The notes: generated from the letters alone by a model not told the origin. Shown: positions 8,619 to 18,564, counted from the first letter of the stretch. The stretch: 64,000 bases of DNA from Bifidobacterium crudilactis (GCF_000738005.1 NZ_JHAL01000002.1:928634-992633), one strand, 5' to 3'. Made by a program: numbers and translations.

Positions 8619-9497
8619 TCATGTATTCGAACGCTCAGCGATTTCCACGACGTTCTTCAGCAGCATCGCACGGGTCATGGGCCCCACTCCTCCGGGATTG
8701 GGGGTGTATGCGAAAGCCTTCGCGCGTGCCGCCGGGTCTACATCGCCTACGATGCGCCACTTGCCGCTGACAGGGTCCTTCACCCTGGAAACACCGACAT
8801 CCACAAGCACCGCGTCCGGTGCCACATCGTCTGCGGTCACGATTCCGGCACGCCCGGTGGCAGCGATGATGACTTCGGCCTCACGCAGGTGCCGTTGCAT
8901 ATCCGCGGTCCCCGTATGACACAAGGTCACGGTGGCGTTGACGTCGTTCCTGGTCAGCATAAGCCCGACGGTACGTCCTATCGTGATTCCTCTTCCCAGC
9001 ACGCAGACGCGTCGGCCCGCAAGATCGATGTCGTAGCTTCGCAGCAACTCGATGACACCTCGGGGAGTGCACGGCATCGGGGTCCGCAGCTCGCCTTTCG
9101 GATGGAGCACCAGCTCACCAAGGTTATACGGGTGCATGCCGTCGGCGTCCTTGGCGGGATCGATGCAATCGATAATCGCATTCGCATCCACTCCGTCCGG
9201 CAAGGGCAACTGCACGATGAAGCCGGTGCATGCGGGGTCTTCGTTGAATGCCAGGACCTCGGCCTTGATCCGGTCCGCATCCGCGTCCGCGGGCAGATTG
9301 CGTCGCAGCGACCGGATACCCACTTCCTCGCAGTCCCTGTGTTTTCCGGCAACATAGCGCGAGGAGGCGGGGTCATCGCCTACCAGCAGTGTTCCGAGCC
9401 CCGGATGCACACCTCGTTCCGCAAGCTTCGCGACCCTTGATTTCAGGTCCGCCTTGATGGACGCAGCGACCGCGATACCATCGAGTCTCAATACCAT
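8619..9497 (-). CDS. folD: Methylenetetrahydrofolate dehydrogenase/cyclohydrolase
   Basis: 292 residues. A bifunctional enzyme interconverting 5,10-methylene- and 10-formyl-THF with NADP. The catalytic Tyr and Lys are in SSRYVAGKHRDCEEVGI, the substrate loop in VQLPLPDGVD, the nucleotide-binding turn in GRGITIGRTVG (the usual GRSxxVGxP with Ser and Pro changed), and the C-terminal signature PGGVGPMTRAML. AGGAG eight bases before ATG 9497 sets the start; an upstream in-frame codon at 9533 is disregarded. It is divergent from the ABC transporter operon. Confidence 0.96.
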   Translation of the reverse strand: MVLRLDGIAVAASIKADLKSRVAKLAERGVHPGLGTLLVGDDPASSRYVAGKHRDCEEVGIRSLRRNLPADADADRIKAEVLAFNEDPACTGFIVQLPLPDGVDANAIIDCIDPAKDADGMHPYNLGELVLHPKGELRTPMPCTPRGVIELLRSYDIDLAGRRVCVLGRGITIGRTVGLMLTRNDVNATVTLCHTGTADMQRHLREAEVIIAATGRAGIVTADDVAPDAVLVDVGVSRVKDPVSGKWRIVGDVDPAARAKAFAYTPNPGGVGPMTRAMLLKNVVEIAERSNT

Positions 9498-9636
9498 AAG
9501 ATTGACTCCTGTTCTGCTCACATTGCTTCGCAACTTAGGCTATCGTGAAAGCAGGATGAGCAGTGCTCGCCACTGTTTTCCCACTATGAAACCAAACTCG
9601 TACGAACCGGACGATGAACCGAGAAGAAGGCAAGGC

Positions 9637-10653
9637 ATGAAGCGCACGCTGCGTTATCTGGCCCGTGCAACGGCTGCACTGCTCGTCGCGATCTTGGCGA
9701 TCGGCGTGAGCGCATGCTCAATGCGCGATTCGACAAGCAAGACCTCGGCTCCCGCGCCCTCAGGCCCGATTATCGTGGTCTCATCCCTCGGTCAGTGGGG
9801 GTCATTGGTCCAGCAAATCGGAGGCGATCAGGTCAAAGTCACGTCCATCCTCACTGATGTCTCGACGGACGCAAGGACCTTCGAGCCGAGCGGCTCTAAC
9901 GCGGAATCGATTTCGAATGCCGGAATGCTGGTGGTCAATGGTGCCGGATACGACTCCTGGGCATCCAAGTTGATAGGCAAGAGCACTGTGCTCATCAGCG
10001 CCGCAGACACCGTCGGCGCCTCCGAGGGCGACAACCCCTATCTATGGTTCTCCAAGGAAGCGCGTAAGAGCGTAGCCACGGAGATAGCTGAATCCTTGAG
10101 CAGGGTACGCCCTTCGGAAAAATCGTACTTCCACCGGCAGCTCGCCACATGGCAGAAAAGCGAGACAAGCGTGGAAAGCACCATCACCGCTTTCGCCAAA
10201 ACGCATCGCAATCTCAGCTACGCCGCCACCGACGCCACCGCCTACTATCTGATGGCCGATCTGGGATTCAAGGACGCCACACCTGAAAGCTATCAGCGTT
10301 CCACGCAGTCAGGCGGAGAGGCGACGACGAGCGATATCAAGGAGTTCACCGCCCTGCTGGAGAAGCAGCGCATCGACTTGCTGATTACCACGCCAGGTGC
10401 CTCGCAGTCCGGGAGTGCCGAGAACACCGAGGACAACAATGCCGAGTCCACTTTGGTCTCCCAGACGCAGCATGCCGGGATTCCGGTTATCGGCATCACC
10501 GCGCAGATGCCCGATGCCAGCTCGACGCTTACGCAATGGGTCGAGGACCTGATCGGAAACATCAGCGACAACACGGCCAAGAGCGATGTCGCCGCACCTC
10601 CATCGCCGGCAGCGAGTACAGTTCCTAATGAAAGCGGTTCTCAATCGCAGTAA
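9637..10653 (+). CDS. Cluster A-I (ZnuA-like) substrate-binding lipoprotein lacking His ligands
   Basis: 338 residues. It starts with a lipoprotein signal peptide: KR, a hydrophobic run, and lipobox GVSAC with Cys27. The body is a cluster A-I solute-binding protein of the Zn/Mn type: IVVSSLGQWGSLVQQIGGD, then TFEPS, NPYLWFS, and a long helix. The three positions that normally hold metal-binding His differ: R80 (DARTFEPS for DPHxFEPS), Y135 (NPYLWF for DPHxWL) and T198 (TDATAYY for HDAFGY). The ligand is thus uncertain even though the ATPase and permease partners look like metal transporters. The start is taken at MKRTLRYLAR, preceded by AGAAGAAGGCAAGGC; an upstream ATG in folD's leader is rejected. 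Confidence 0.82.
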   Translation: MKRTLRYLARATAALLVAILAIGVSACSMRDSTSKTSAPAPSGPIIVVSSLGQWGSLVQQIGGDQVKVTSILTDVSTDARTFEPSGSNAESISNAGMLVVNGAGYDSWASKLIGKSTVLISAADTVGASEGDNPYLWFSKEARKSVATEIAESLSRVRPSEKSYFHRQLATWQKSETSVESTITAFAKTHRNLSYAATDATAYYLMADLGFKDATPESYQRSTQSGGEATTSDIKEFTALLEKQRIDLLITTPGASQSGSAENTEDNNAESTLVSQTQHAGIPVIGITAQMPDASSTLTQWVEDLIGNISDNTAKSDVAAPPSPAASTVPNESGSQSQ

Positions 10654-10751
10654 GAGATGCGGCGGCCGGCTCAGAGGCAGTCATATTCGGGCCGGGGACA
10701 CGCAACTATTGAGCACACAAGAACAGGGTATACAAGAGCAGAAAGCCATTC

Positions 10752-11630
10752 ATGCAAGAACATGCAGCGCAGGAGTGCATCGTATTTTCGGATGCATCCA
10801 TAGAACGAGGTGGCCGCCTGATATGGTCGCATGGAAATTTCAGCATTCCAAGCGGCACGGTAACGGCGATCGTAGGCACCAACGGCACAGGTAAAACGAC
10901 GATGATGAACGCCGAACTGGGGCTCCTCCCCCTGAAAAGCGGCACGGCGACCATCCTGGGCAAGCCCGCAGGGCAGGCGAACGAAGGCATCGGATACGTT
11001 CCGCAGAGCTACACCTCAGATATTGATTCCAATCTGACCGCCGAACAGTCGGTCCTGCTGGGCCTGACCGGGACCAAATTCGGTCTGCACATCACCACGG
11101 AGAAGGAACGGAGCAAAGCCCTTGAGGCCATGGCCTTCACCGGGATCGCAGACAAGGCTCACATGAGACTGTCCCAGCTGTCCGGAGGTCTGCGACAGAG
11201 GGTGGCCATCGCTCAGGCCCTGGTGGCCGACCCCGAGCTGCTGATGCTCGACGAGCCGCTGGCCAATCTCGACCTGGCCAGCCAACGCGCCACCGTTCAC
11301 GTCCTCTCGCGTCTCAACCGGGAACTCGGCATGACCATACAGGTCGTGGCGCACGATCTCAACATGCTGCTGCCCATACTCACCGGCGCGGTGTATCTGC
11401 TCGACGGGCACCCGCATTACGCCGAGATGAACACCGTCCTCGACTCACATCTGCTTACGCACCTGTACGGCACCACCGTGCAGGTGGTGACCACACCCCA
11501 GGGCGACATGTTCGTCACCCCAAGCGCCGACGAACCGGATGACGTGGTGCCGGACACACACGATGCATCGGATGTAGCCAACTTCCATCACCACACCGCC
11601 GCTCACACCACAGGAGGAGAACGCGCATGA
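10752..11630 (+). CDS. Metal-type ABC transporter ATP-binding protein
   Basis: 292 residues. Walker A GTNGTGKTT, Q loop YVPQSY, signature LSGGLRQRVAIAQAL, Walker B LLMLDEPLANLDL and the switch His (QVVAHDLNMLL) are all present, so it should be an active ATPase energising import by its neighbours. Best match by eye is the ZnuC/MntB family. The C-terminus is an acidic then His-rich tail (HDASDVANFHHHTAAHTT) that could bind metal. It starts 98 bases after the binding-protein gene with only a weak ribosome site and overlaps the permease by four bases (ATGA), indicating coupled translation. Confidence 0.93.
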   Translation: MQEHAAQECIVFSDASIERGGRLIWSHGNFSIPSGTVTAIVGTNGTGKTTMMNAELGLLPLKSGTATILGKPAGQANEGIGYVPQSYTSDIDSNLTAEQSVLLGLTGTKFGLHITTEKERSKALEAMAFTGIADKAHMRLSQLSGGLRQRVAIAQALVADPELLMLDEPLANLDLASQRATVHVLSRLNRELGMTIQVVAHDLNMLLPILTGAVYLLDGHPHYAEMNTVLDSHLLTHLYGTTVQVVTTPQGDMFVTPSADEPDDVVPDTHDASDVANFHHHTAAHTTGGERA

Positions 11631-12460
11631 GTTCCGTAGATTTTTCGTTCGACCCTGCGTGGATGACCACGCTTCAGGCACCCTTCATGGTGAATGCGGC
11701 CCTCGCCGGACTGTGCATCTCCATCGCCGCAGGCATGATGGGATATTTCACCATAGCCAGGCATTCGACATTCGCCGCCCACGCACTCGCCCACATCGGT
11801 CTGCCTGGTGCCACCGGAGCGGTACTGCTCGGTCTGCCGGTTTCCGTGGGCCTCGGCGTCTTCGCCCTTGGCGGGGCGCTGGTCATCGGCGCCCTGGGCA
11901 AACGGGCCACCCAGCGCGAGATCGCGACCGGAACCGTGCTCGCCTTCGCCACCGGTCTGGGACTGTTCTTCGCCCGGCTTTCCACCTCGGCATCCCAACA
12001 GATGCAATCAATCCTCTTCGGCTCCATTCTCACGATCACCACAGGGCAGATTGTCGGTTTCCTGCTATTCGACATCGTTCTGCTGCTGGTGGTGACCATC
12101 GTCTACAGGCCCTTGCTCTTCAGCTCACTCGATGAGCAGGTGGCTCAGGCCAAGGGAGTGAACATCGGTGTGATGAACGTGATTTTCATGGCCATGATGG
12201 CGGGAGTCATCACCATCGCGGTTCCCGCCGTCGGTACGCTGCTGATCTTCGCCCTGGTCATCACCCCAGCTGCCACCGCGAACATTCTCGCGGCCTCGCC
12301 CTTCCATGCGATGCTGCTTGCCGGCGGCATCTGCCTGCTGTCCATCTGGGGCGGACTGGTCCTGGCGGCGATGTTCCCCACACCCCCGAGCTTCATGATC
12401 GTGACTATTTCGACCGTTCTTTGGGCGGTTACCAAATTTGTGGCCTCGCGAAGGTCATAA
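11627..12460 (+). CDS. Metal-type ABC transporter permease
   Basis: 277 residues with about eight membrane segments, the ABC-3 family fold of ZnuB/MntC permeases. Typical features are MVNAALAGLCISIAAGMMGY, RHSTFAAHALAHIGLPG near residue 45 (HALAHIG matches the conserved HAxLPG region) and GTLLIFALVITPAATA near 205. GGAGGAGAACGC before ATG gives a strong ribosome site inside the ATPase gene's end, with a four-base overlap. It completes a three-gene import operon (binding protein, ATPase, permease) that ends at repeat R2a. Confidence 0.93.
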   Translation: MSSVDFSFDPAWMTTLQAPFMVNAALAGLCISIAAGMMGYFTIARHSTFAAHALAHIGLPGATGAVLLGLPVSVGLGVFALGGALVIGALGKRATQREIATGTVLAFATGLGLFFARLSTSASQQMQSILFGSILTITTGQIVGFLLFDIVLLLVVTIVYRPLLFSSLDEQVAQAKGVNIGVMNVIFMAMMAGVITIAVPAVGTLLIFALVITPAATANILAASPFHAMLLAGGICLLSIWGGLVLAAMFPTPPSFMIVTISTVLWAVTKFVASRRS

Positions 12461-12540
12461 CTCACCGCATGCAGGCGCATTCACAGCCGTTCACTGACCG
12501 AATCCCCGCACAATCGAGCTGCATCACCTGTGCACCGCCG

Positions 12541-12651
12541 TTTGTGTAGGGATTCTTTGATAGACGAAGCTCTGCCACCAATCAGCACGCTTGAAATCTC
12601 GACATTCTCGATGTCATGCAGCTTCGGCAATCATTAAAATCCCTACACAAA
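12541..12651. repeat. R2 palindromic repeat, copy a
   Basis: 111-nt element bounded by perfect 14-bp inverted ends TTTGTGTAGGGATT (12541-12554) and AATCCCTACACAAA (12638-12651). The interior has a nested CGAAGCT/AGCTTCG stem. It lies between the convergent permease and ispF genes and shares its ends, but not its interior, with copies at 44176 and 55897. Confidence 0.85.
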
Positions 12652-12666
12652 TGAGATTCGTGCGCA

Positions 12667-13200
12667 TTAGAGCGCGGTCTGCCGAATCAGCGTTGCCGTC
12701 GCCATGGCCGCCATGCCCTCACCATGCCCGGTAAATCCCATGCCATCCGTCGTTGATGCCGTCAATGTGACAGGGGCTCCAAGTGCCTGACTCATGGACA
12801 TCTCGGCTTCCTGCCTGCGGGTGGAGATATTCGGCTGCTGCGTCACAACGACAACGCTTGCGCCGTTGATTGACCAGCCTCGTCCCGCGAGCATGATGGC
12901 AATTTCCCGAATCATGTCACGTCCGTGCATGCCGGAACCCTTCGATGTCGGACCGACGCCGAAAAACGACCCGATATCGCCCTGATTCGACGCTGAAAGC
13001 AGGGCATCGATGACGGCATGAGCCACGACATCGCCGTCCGAATCTCCCGACAGCCCGGATACTCCTTCGCCTTCGGCATCCTCCCAACGCATGCAGGCGA
13101 GCCACAGCTCTCGCTGTTCATCCGGCGTCGCAAAGCGATGGGCGTCGAACCCCATGCCCACTCGCAAGGCGCTGATACCCGCACCACTGTTCTCCACCAT
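12667..13200 (-). CDS. ispF: 2-C-methyl-D-erythritol 2,4-cyclodiphosphate synthase
   Basis: 177 residues. It cyclises CDP-methylerythritol phosphate in the MEP isoprenoid pathway. The Zn ligands are in GMGFDAHRF (Asp, His) and DGDVVAHAVIDALL (His); the second substrate loop is TTDGMGFTGHGEGM. The start at 13200 follows GCGCGGAGGACAATC; longer upstream in-frame reading is Arg-rich and not family-like. CarD ends 97 bases upstream on the same strand, a pairing common in actinobacteria (where ispD often follows carD). IspD itself is not present in this stretch. Confidence 0.95.
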   Translation of the reverse strand: MVENSGAGISALRVGMGFDAHRFATPDEQRELWLACMRWEDAEGEGVSGLSGDSDGDVVAHAVIDALLSASNQGDIGSFFGVGPTSKGSGMHGRDMIREIAIMLAGRGWSINGASVVVVTQQPNISTRRQEAEMSMSQALGAPVTLTASTTDGMGFTGHGEGMAAMATATLIRQTAL

Positions 13201-13297
13201 GATTGTCCTCCGCGCTCTGCCATGCCCGATGCCTGGCACTGGGTCCGGATATGCAAATGGACTGGATGATTCATCCAGTCCATATCGTGCCGCAATC

Positions 13298-13891
13298 CTA
13301 CTTCTTCGACTTCTTGCTCTCCGCGTCCAAGCGCGCCAAAGTCTCGGTAGCGGGCTCCTTGGGAGTCTTCGAATGATGTTTCTCATCCCCCGGTTCGGGG
13401 TCCACATAGCCGAGATTGACATCCAGAAGATGCTGGGCTTCTTCTTCCCCCAGACCTTCGGAGAGTGCGATCTCCGATGTCAGAATGCTGCGGGCCTTGG
13501 TCAGCATGCGTTTCTCGCCTGCCGACAGCCCGTGCTCATCGACGTCACGCTGAGCCAGATCACGCACGACCTCGGCTATCTTGTTGACGTCACCGGTTGC
13601 GATCTTTTCGACGTTGAGCTTGTACCTGCGTGACCAGTTCATCTCTTTTTCGATGATGGGCGTGCGCAGAATCTCAAAGACCTTGGCAACCTCGCGGGCA
13701 CCCACGATGTCCCTGACACCGACCTTCTTCGCGTTATCCACAGGGACGTTGATCACCAGACCGTCCGACGACAACACCGAAAGCTGAATATATTCGCGTG
13801 TTATCCCTTTGACTGTCCGTTCGGTGATGGCCTCGACCTTTGCTGCGCCGTGACGCGGATAGACGACCATATCGCCGACGTTATATGCCAT
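13298..13891 (-). CDS. carD: CarD-family RNA polymerase-binding regulator
   Basis: 197 residues. It begins MAYNVGDMVVYPRHGAAKVE, the Tudor-like RNAP beta-interaction domain, continues with KVFEILRTPIIEKEMNWSRR and the helical DNA-binding domain (KMLTKARSILTSEIALSEG-like region), and ends in a charged tail (ESKKSKK). CarD stabilises open promoter complexes, especially at rRNA promoters. About 30 residues longer than the mycobacterial protein because of the C-terminal tail. The gene is divergent from glgB and upstream of ispF. Confidence 0.95.
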   Translation of the reverse strand: MAYNVGDMVVYPRHGAAKVEAITERTVKGITREYIQLSVLSSDGLVINVPVDNAKKVGVRDIVGAREVAKVFEILRTPIIEKEMNWSRRYKLNVEKIATGDVNKIAEVVRDLAQRDVDEHGLSAGEKRMLTKARSILTSEIALSEGLGEEEAQHLLDVNLGYVDPEPGDEKHHSKTPKEPATETLARLDAESKKSKK

Positions 13892-14094
13892 GAACCCTCC
13901 ATGATAAATGCAAAACTCGTGTTATTCTGCCATACGGTCAGGACTTGCACCTATATATTCATGCACAGCGCTCGATGGGACTACAGGCGCGGTTGATGCG
14001 AAAATCCGCCCCGGCAACCACGCGGAACTGCGCCCCGGCCCTGCCCCAAGGGACACGCCAACCATGATGCGCTGAGAGCATATACACTGCATAT

Positions 14095-16347
14095 ATGGAC
14101 ACTCTTACAACAGATGACCACCGCACAACGGCGTCGCACGTGGACTATGGCGTCCTCGATTCGGTCAGCAATGCAAAATTCTACAATCCGCATGCCATCC
14201 TCGGAGGGCATCTCAACGACGGCGAGGGCGAAGGCCACGTAACGGTACGAACGCTGCGTCCGCTGGCGAAGCACGTCACGATCGTCACGCAGCATGGCGA
14301 ATACGACGCCCAGCACGAATTCAACGGCATCTTCACCGTCGTGATACCCGCGCAGCGCAACGGAGCGCAGTGGTCGGTGCCCGACTACCGTATTCGGACG
14401 ACCTATGCTGACGGCACGACTTTGGTCGAGGACGACCCCTACCGATATCTGCCCACGGTCGGCGACGTGGACGTCTACCTCTTCGGCGAGGGACGGCACG
14501 AGCGCCTATGGGAGGTCCTCGGCGCCCACATCATGCATTTCGACGATCCCATGGGTTCCGCCAACGGCGAGCCGGGCAAGACGGTCGATGGCGTATCCTT
14601 CGCCGTCTGGGCTCCCAACGCCCATGCGGTCAGGGTCGTCGGCGATTTCAACTACTGGGACGGCCGCAGATTCGCCATGCGCGAGATCGGCTCCTCCGGC
14701 ATCTGGGAGCTGTTCATCCCCGGGCTGGAAGCCGGGGCGCTGTACAAATACGAGATCCTCAACTCCAACGGCGAATGGAAGATGAAGGCCGACCCGATGG
14801 AGCGCGGCCACCAGATTCCCCCTGCCACCGCATCCAAGGTGGTGGATTCGCATCATACCTGGCACGACGATTCATGGATGACCCGCCGAGCTCAGACAGA
14901 CCCGCACTCCGGGCCGATCAGCATCTACGAGCTGCACGCCGGCAGCTGGAGAGAGGGCCTGAACTATCGCGAACTGGCCGATCAGCTGGTGAAATACGTC
15001 AAAGACCTCGGATTCACCCATGTGGAGTTCATGCCGCTGACACAGCACCCCTTCACCGGCTCCTGGGGCTATCAGGTCACCGGATATTACGCCCCGGATT
15101 CACGACACGGCTCGTACGACGATTTGAAATATCTTATCGACACGCTCCACCAGGCAGGCATCGGCGTGGTGATGGATTGGGTTCCCGCCCACTTCCCCAA
15201 GGACGATTTCGCGCTCGGCCGCTTCGACGGCACGCCGCTGTATGAGGACCCCGACCCTCAACGCGGCGAACACCCGGACTGGGGCACATACGTGTTCAAC
15301 TTCGGACGCAACGAGGTGCGAAACTTCCTGGTGGCCAACGCGCTGTACTGGCTTTCGGAATTCCACATCGACGCATTGCGCGTGGATACCGTCTCCTCAA
15401 TGCTGTATCTCGATTACAGCCGCAAGGACGGCGAGTGGCACCCGAACATCTACGGAGGGCGCGAGAACCTCGAAGCCATATCCTTCCTGCAGGAAGCGAC
15501 GGCAACGGCGTACCGTGACAATCCGGGCATCATGATGATCGCCGAGGAATCAACCTCCTGGCAGGGCGTCACCGCGCCCACAGACGCGGGCGGGCTCGGC
15601 TTCGGCCTGAAATGGAATATGGGTTGGATGCACGACACCCTTGAATACATGCAGGAATCCCCTATCAACCGCAAATACCACCACGATGAAATCACCTTCT
15701 CGATGGTCTATGCGTACTCCGAGCATTATGTGCTGCCCATCTCCCATGACGAGGTCGTCCACGGCAAGGGTTCGCTGATGGAACGCATGCCCGGTGACGA
15801 CTGGCAGCGTTTTGCCGGCGTGCGTGCCCTGTTCGCATACCAGTGGGCCCATCCCGGGAAAAAACTGACCTTCATGGGCAACGAACTGGCCCAATTCGAG
15901 GAATGGAACAACAACCACAGCATCGACTGGGATTGCCTGAACTGGGAGGACCATCGCGGAGTCCAACGGCTCGTCGCGGATCTCAATGCCCTGTACAAGC
16001 GGACGCCGGCCCTCTGGAGCCAGGATTTCGACCCCGCAGGGTTCCAGTGGCTGACCAGCGACGACTCCGATCACAATGTGCTCAGCTTCGCGCGCTTCGG
16101 CAACAACGGGGAAGCGGTTGTGGTGGTGGTGAACTTCTCGGGAAACGCGTGGTCGGATTATCAGGTGGCGCTGCCCCAAGGCGGTTCGTGGAAAGAGGTC
16201 CTCACTACTGACGACTCGCGATACGGTGGTTCGAACATCCACAACGACAGCTTCGTTGCCGACGAAGAACCGTACCATTCTCGTGAATGGTCCGTGAAAC
16301 TCACGATTCCTGCGCTGGGAGCACTATTCTTGGTACCTGAGGACTGA
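14095..16347 (+). CDS. glgB: 1,4-alpha-glucan branching enzyme
   Basis: 750 residues. It introduces alpha-1,6 branches in glycogen. An N-terminal CBM48-type region (about 30-260) precedes the GH13 barrel. Conserved boxes: [41 protein letters not shown] with nucleophile D431, MIAEESTSW with acid/base E484, and [12 protein letters not shown] with D552. No ribosome site precedes ATG 14095, while TATACA lies about 12 bases upstream, so a leaderless transcript is possible. The two-component system follows 39 bases downstream on the same strand. Confidence 0.97.
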   Translation: MDTLTTDDHRTTASHVDYGVLDSVSNAKFYNPHAILGGHLNDGEGEGHVTVRTLRPLAKHVTIVTQHGEYDAQHEFNGIFTVVIPAQRNGAQWSVPDYRIRTTYADGTTLVEDDPYRYLPTVGDVDVYLFGEGRHERLWEVLGAHIMHFDDPMGSANGEPGKTVDGVSFAVWAPNAHAVRVVGDFNYWDGRRFAMREIGSSGIWELFIPGLEAGALYKYEILNSNGEWKMKADPMERGHQIPPATASKVVDSHHTWHDDSWMTRRAQTDPHSGPISIYELHAGSWREGLNYRELADQLVKYVKDLGFTHVEFMPLTQHPFTGSWGYQVTGYYAPDSRHGSYDDLKYLIDTLHQAGIGVVMDWVPAHFPKDDFALGRFDGTPLYEDPDPQRGEHPDWGTYVFNFGRNEVRNFLVANALYWLSEFHIDALRVDTVSSMLYLDYSRKDGEWHPNIYGGRENLEAISFLQEATATAYRDNPGIMMIAEESTSWQGVTAPTDAGGLGFGLKWNMGWMHDTLEYMQESPINRKYHHDEITFSMVYAYSEHYVLPISHDEVVHGKGSLMERMPGDDWQRFAGVRALFAYQWAHPGKKLTFMGNELAQFEEWNNNHSIDWDCLNWEDHRGVQRLVADLNALYKRTPALWSQDFDPAGFQWLTSDDSDHNVLSFARFGNNGEAVVVVVNFSGNAWSDYQVALPQGGSWKEVLTTDDSRYGGSNIHNDSFVADEEPYHSREWSVKLTIPALGALFLVPED

Positions 16348-16386
16348 CACGATGCGTCTGTCACGCATCCACAAAGTAAGGCAAAC

Positions 16387-17124
16387 GTGAGTATGATCAA
16401 TAATTCAATGTCTCCCGCAAAACCGCACACGATTCTGGTCGTCGAGGATGAACCGACACTGGCCACGGCCATCGCACAGCGATTGACGGCAGAGGGATGG
16501 ACGGCGAGGGTGGCATCCGATGGGGCCAGCGCGGTTCAGGCAGCAGCACAGCTCCGTCCGCAATTGGTGATTATGGATATCATGCTTCCGGTGATGGACG
16601 GTCTCGAGGCGACGAAGCGCATCGTGGCGGAACGCCCTGTTCCCGTGCTGATCCTTACCGCACGCGACGACGAGGCGGACAAGGTCATCGGTCTCGGAGC
16701 CGGTGCCGATGACTATATGACCAAACCCTTCTCCATGCGTGAGCTGATCGCAAGATGCAAGGCCCTGCTGCGAAGAGTGGAACGTGCCAAAGTCATCGCC
16801 AAGAACTCCGAAAACGAGAAGCTGCTCGACTTCGGTTCACTGATCATCGACCCTGCACAGCGCATCGTCACCATGGACGGAGAGCAGGTTCATCTCACTC
16901 CGACCGAGTTCGATCTGCTCGCCACGCTGGCGCGTAAACCGAAATCCGTGCTCACCCGAGAAAAGCTTCTGGAAGAGGTCTGGGACTGGGTCGATGCCTC
17001 CGGCACCCGAACCGTGGATTCGCATGTCAAGGCCCTGCGTCACAAGCTCGGATCGGAAATGATCAGAACGGTGCACGGCGTCGGCTATGCTTTCGAGCCG
17101 CCGGAGGCCGATACCGCGAACTGA
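16387..17124 (+). CDS. OmpR-family response regulator
   Basis: 245 residues. Receiver domain with acidic pocket E20-D21, phospho-acceptor D64 (VIMDIMLPVMDG) and conserved Lys (YMTKPFSM); then a winged-helix DNA-binding domain from about 145, with LTPTEFDLLATLAR and RTVDSHVKALRHKLG. GTG at 16387 is favoured (AAGTAAGGCAAAC before it); ATG at 16393 or 16408 would also serve. The kinase gene follows after 50 bases. The pair sits behind glgB; what signal it answers is not evident. Confidence 0.93.
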   Translation: MSMINNSMSPAKPHTILVVEDEPTLATAIAQRLTAEGWTARVASDGASAVQAAAQLRPQLVIMDIMLPVMDGLEATKRIVAERPVPVLILTARDDEADKVIGLGAGADDYMTKPFSMRELIARCKALLRRVERAKVIAKNSENEKLLDFGSLIIDPAQRIVTMDGEQVHLTPTEFDLLATLARKPKSVLTREKLLEEVWDWVDASGTRTVDSHVKALRHKLGSEMIRTVHGVGYAFEPPEADTAN

Positions 17125-17174
17125 TTCAGACAGCACTCCTCGCATAGAGCAGGGATCGAGTTTCATAGGACACC

Positions 17175-18266
17175 ATGCAGAAATCTCCGAAACACAACTC
17201 AGCGCCACATGTCGATCCGGAACGACCGATTGGCTTTCTCTCCTCCCTGAAGGGCGAGCTGAGCATGCTGATCACCATATCCACCGCCATCGCCTTCGTC
17301 ATGGCCTGGTTCCTGTTGAAAGTGGGATGGAGCGGATGGATCGCCATGCCGCTCACGCTCATCGTGGCGCTTGGCATCACCTATGTGTTTTCACGAGGAC
17401 TGACTTCCCCGTTGAGGCAGATGCGTGATGCCGCCACGTCGATGTCTGCCGGAGATTACAGCGTGCGCGTGCAGGCGGCGACCCTCAGCCATGACGAGGT
17501 GGGGCAACTCGCAAGATCCTTCAACGAGATGGCCGAAGAACTGCAGCACGCCGACCAGATGCGGCTCGATATGGTGGCGAATGTGAGTCACGAATTGCGC
17601 ACACCGGTGTCGGCGCTGCAGGCCATGGTGGAGAATATGGCCGATGGCGTAATCGAACCGACCGCCGCGAATCTTGACAGCATTCTGGATCAAACGCACA
17701 GGCTTTCCGATCTGATCGCCTTTCTGCTCGACCTCTCTCGTATGGAGGCTGGTGCCGCCAGCCTTGAAATCGACGCCTTCGACTTCGCAGACTTCATCGA
17801 CGAAACCGTGGAACCGTTGGAAATAGCCGATTCCGGGCATGCACACGATATTCGCATGGATGTACCCTCCGGCATCAGCATGGAGGGCGATCAGGATCGT
17901 CTACGTCAGCTATTCACCAATATCATCGCCAACGCTCTGAAACATTCCGCCGACGGCACCACCGTGCTGGTCGAGGCTCACGAAGACGAAGAGCACGGCA
18001 ACATCGTGACCAATGTCGTGAACTACGGCTCGCAGATTCCTCAAGAGGCCCGTTCAGACATCTTCCGTCGTTTCGTCAAGGGAAAGGCCGGGCCGGGAAC
18101 CGAATCAGGAGGCACCGGTCTCGGGCTGTCCATAGCCCGATGGGCCGCACAGCTCCACGGAGGTACCATCGTGGTCGTCGACGACCCGCGCGGGGCCGAT
18201 TTCGAGATCACACTCCCCAAATACCATGTAACACAGTATCGCGGTTCAATCGAGCACCGCCCGTAG
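17175..18266 (+). CDS. HAMP-containing sensor histidine kinase
   Basis: 363 residues. Two membrane segments (about 32-50 and 57-74) are separated by a loop of only a few residues, so there is almost no outside sensor domain. HAMP follows (SRGLTSPLRQMRDAATSMSA), then HisKA with phospho-His H139 (NVSHELRTPVSAL), N box NIIANALKHS, and GTGLGLSIARW. The G1 box is reduced: VTNVVNYGSQIP replaces the usual D-NG-GIP. Partner of the regulator upstream. The stop is followed by a C-run and a tandem repeat. Confidence 0.92.
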   Translation: MQKSPKHNSAPHVDPERPIGFLSSLKGELSMLITISTAIAFVMAWFLLKVGWSGWIAMPLTLIVALGITYVFSRGLTSPLRQMRDAATSMSAGDYSVRVQAATLSHDEVGQLARSFNEMAEELQHADQMRLDMVANVSHELRTPVSALQAMVENMADGVIEPTAANLDSILDQTHRLSDLIAFLLDLSRMEAGAASLEIDAFDFADFIDETVEPLEIADSGHAHDIRMDVPSGISMEGDQDRLRQLFTNIIANALKHSADGTTVLVEAHEDEEHGNIVTNVVNYGSQIPQEARSDIFRRFVKGKAGPGTESGGTGLGLSIARWAAQLHGGTIVVVDDPRGADFEITLPKYHVTQYRGSIEHRP

Positions 18267-18305
18267 ATTCGCTTACCCCCCCCTGCAGGTGCAGACATAA
18301 CGCAT

Positions 18306-18357
18306 CGTCTCTGCCGTCGTCTCTGCCGTCGTCTTTGTGCCGTCGTCTTTGTGCCGT
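18306..18357. repeat. Short tandem repeat, 12- and 14-bp units
   Basis: CGTCTCTGCCGT occurs twice, then the related CGTCTTTGTGCCGT twice, with no spacing. The two unit types differ by a 2-bp insertion, suggesting expansion of one ancestral unit by slippage. Confidence 0.85.
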
Positions 18358-18470
18358 CCTGCCGATGACGTGCGGCCGCGCGTGGATGCCGCGTCCGTCC
18401 GTATCGTGGAACACCCGGCACATGCATATGCGGCTCTTCGCATTTGGGCGTGCAAGAGGCCACGCAATAC

Positions 18471-18542
18471 GATAACCGCATCACAAGGACAGCTTTTCCC
18501 GAGAATTCTTGGCACATTGCCGTCCTGGCGATGCAGTTATCC
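18471..18542. repeat. R1 palindromic repeat, copy b
   Basis: GATAACCGCATCACAAGGAC at the left and GTCCTGGCGATGCAGTTATC at the right, arms imperfect. About 40 bases on its left side (ending CAATAC) match the left flank of copy c, so the mobile or conserved unit is longer here. It ends about 22 bases before the LexA palindrome. Confidence 0.75.
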
Positions 18543-18564
18543 GGCACATTCTTTTGTTGACGTG

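Noticed and set aside
12667..13422. 74-residue extension of IspF
   Set aside because: Arg-rich and unlike the family; ATG at 13200 has a strong ribosome site.
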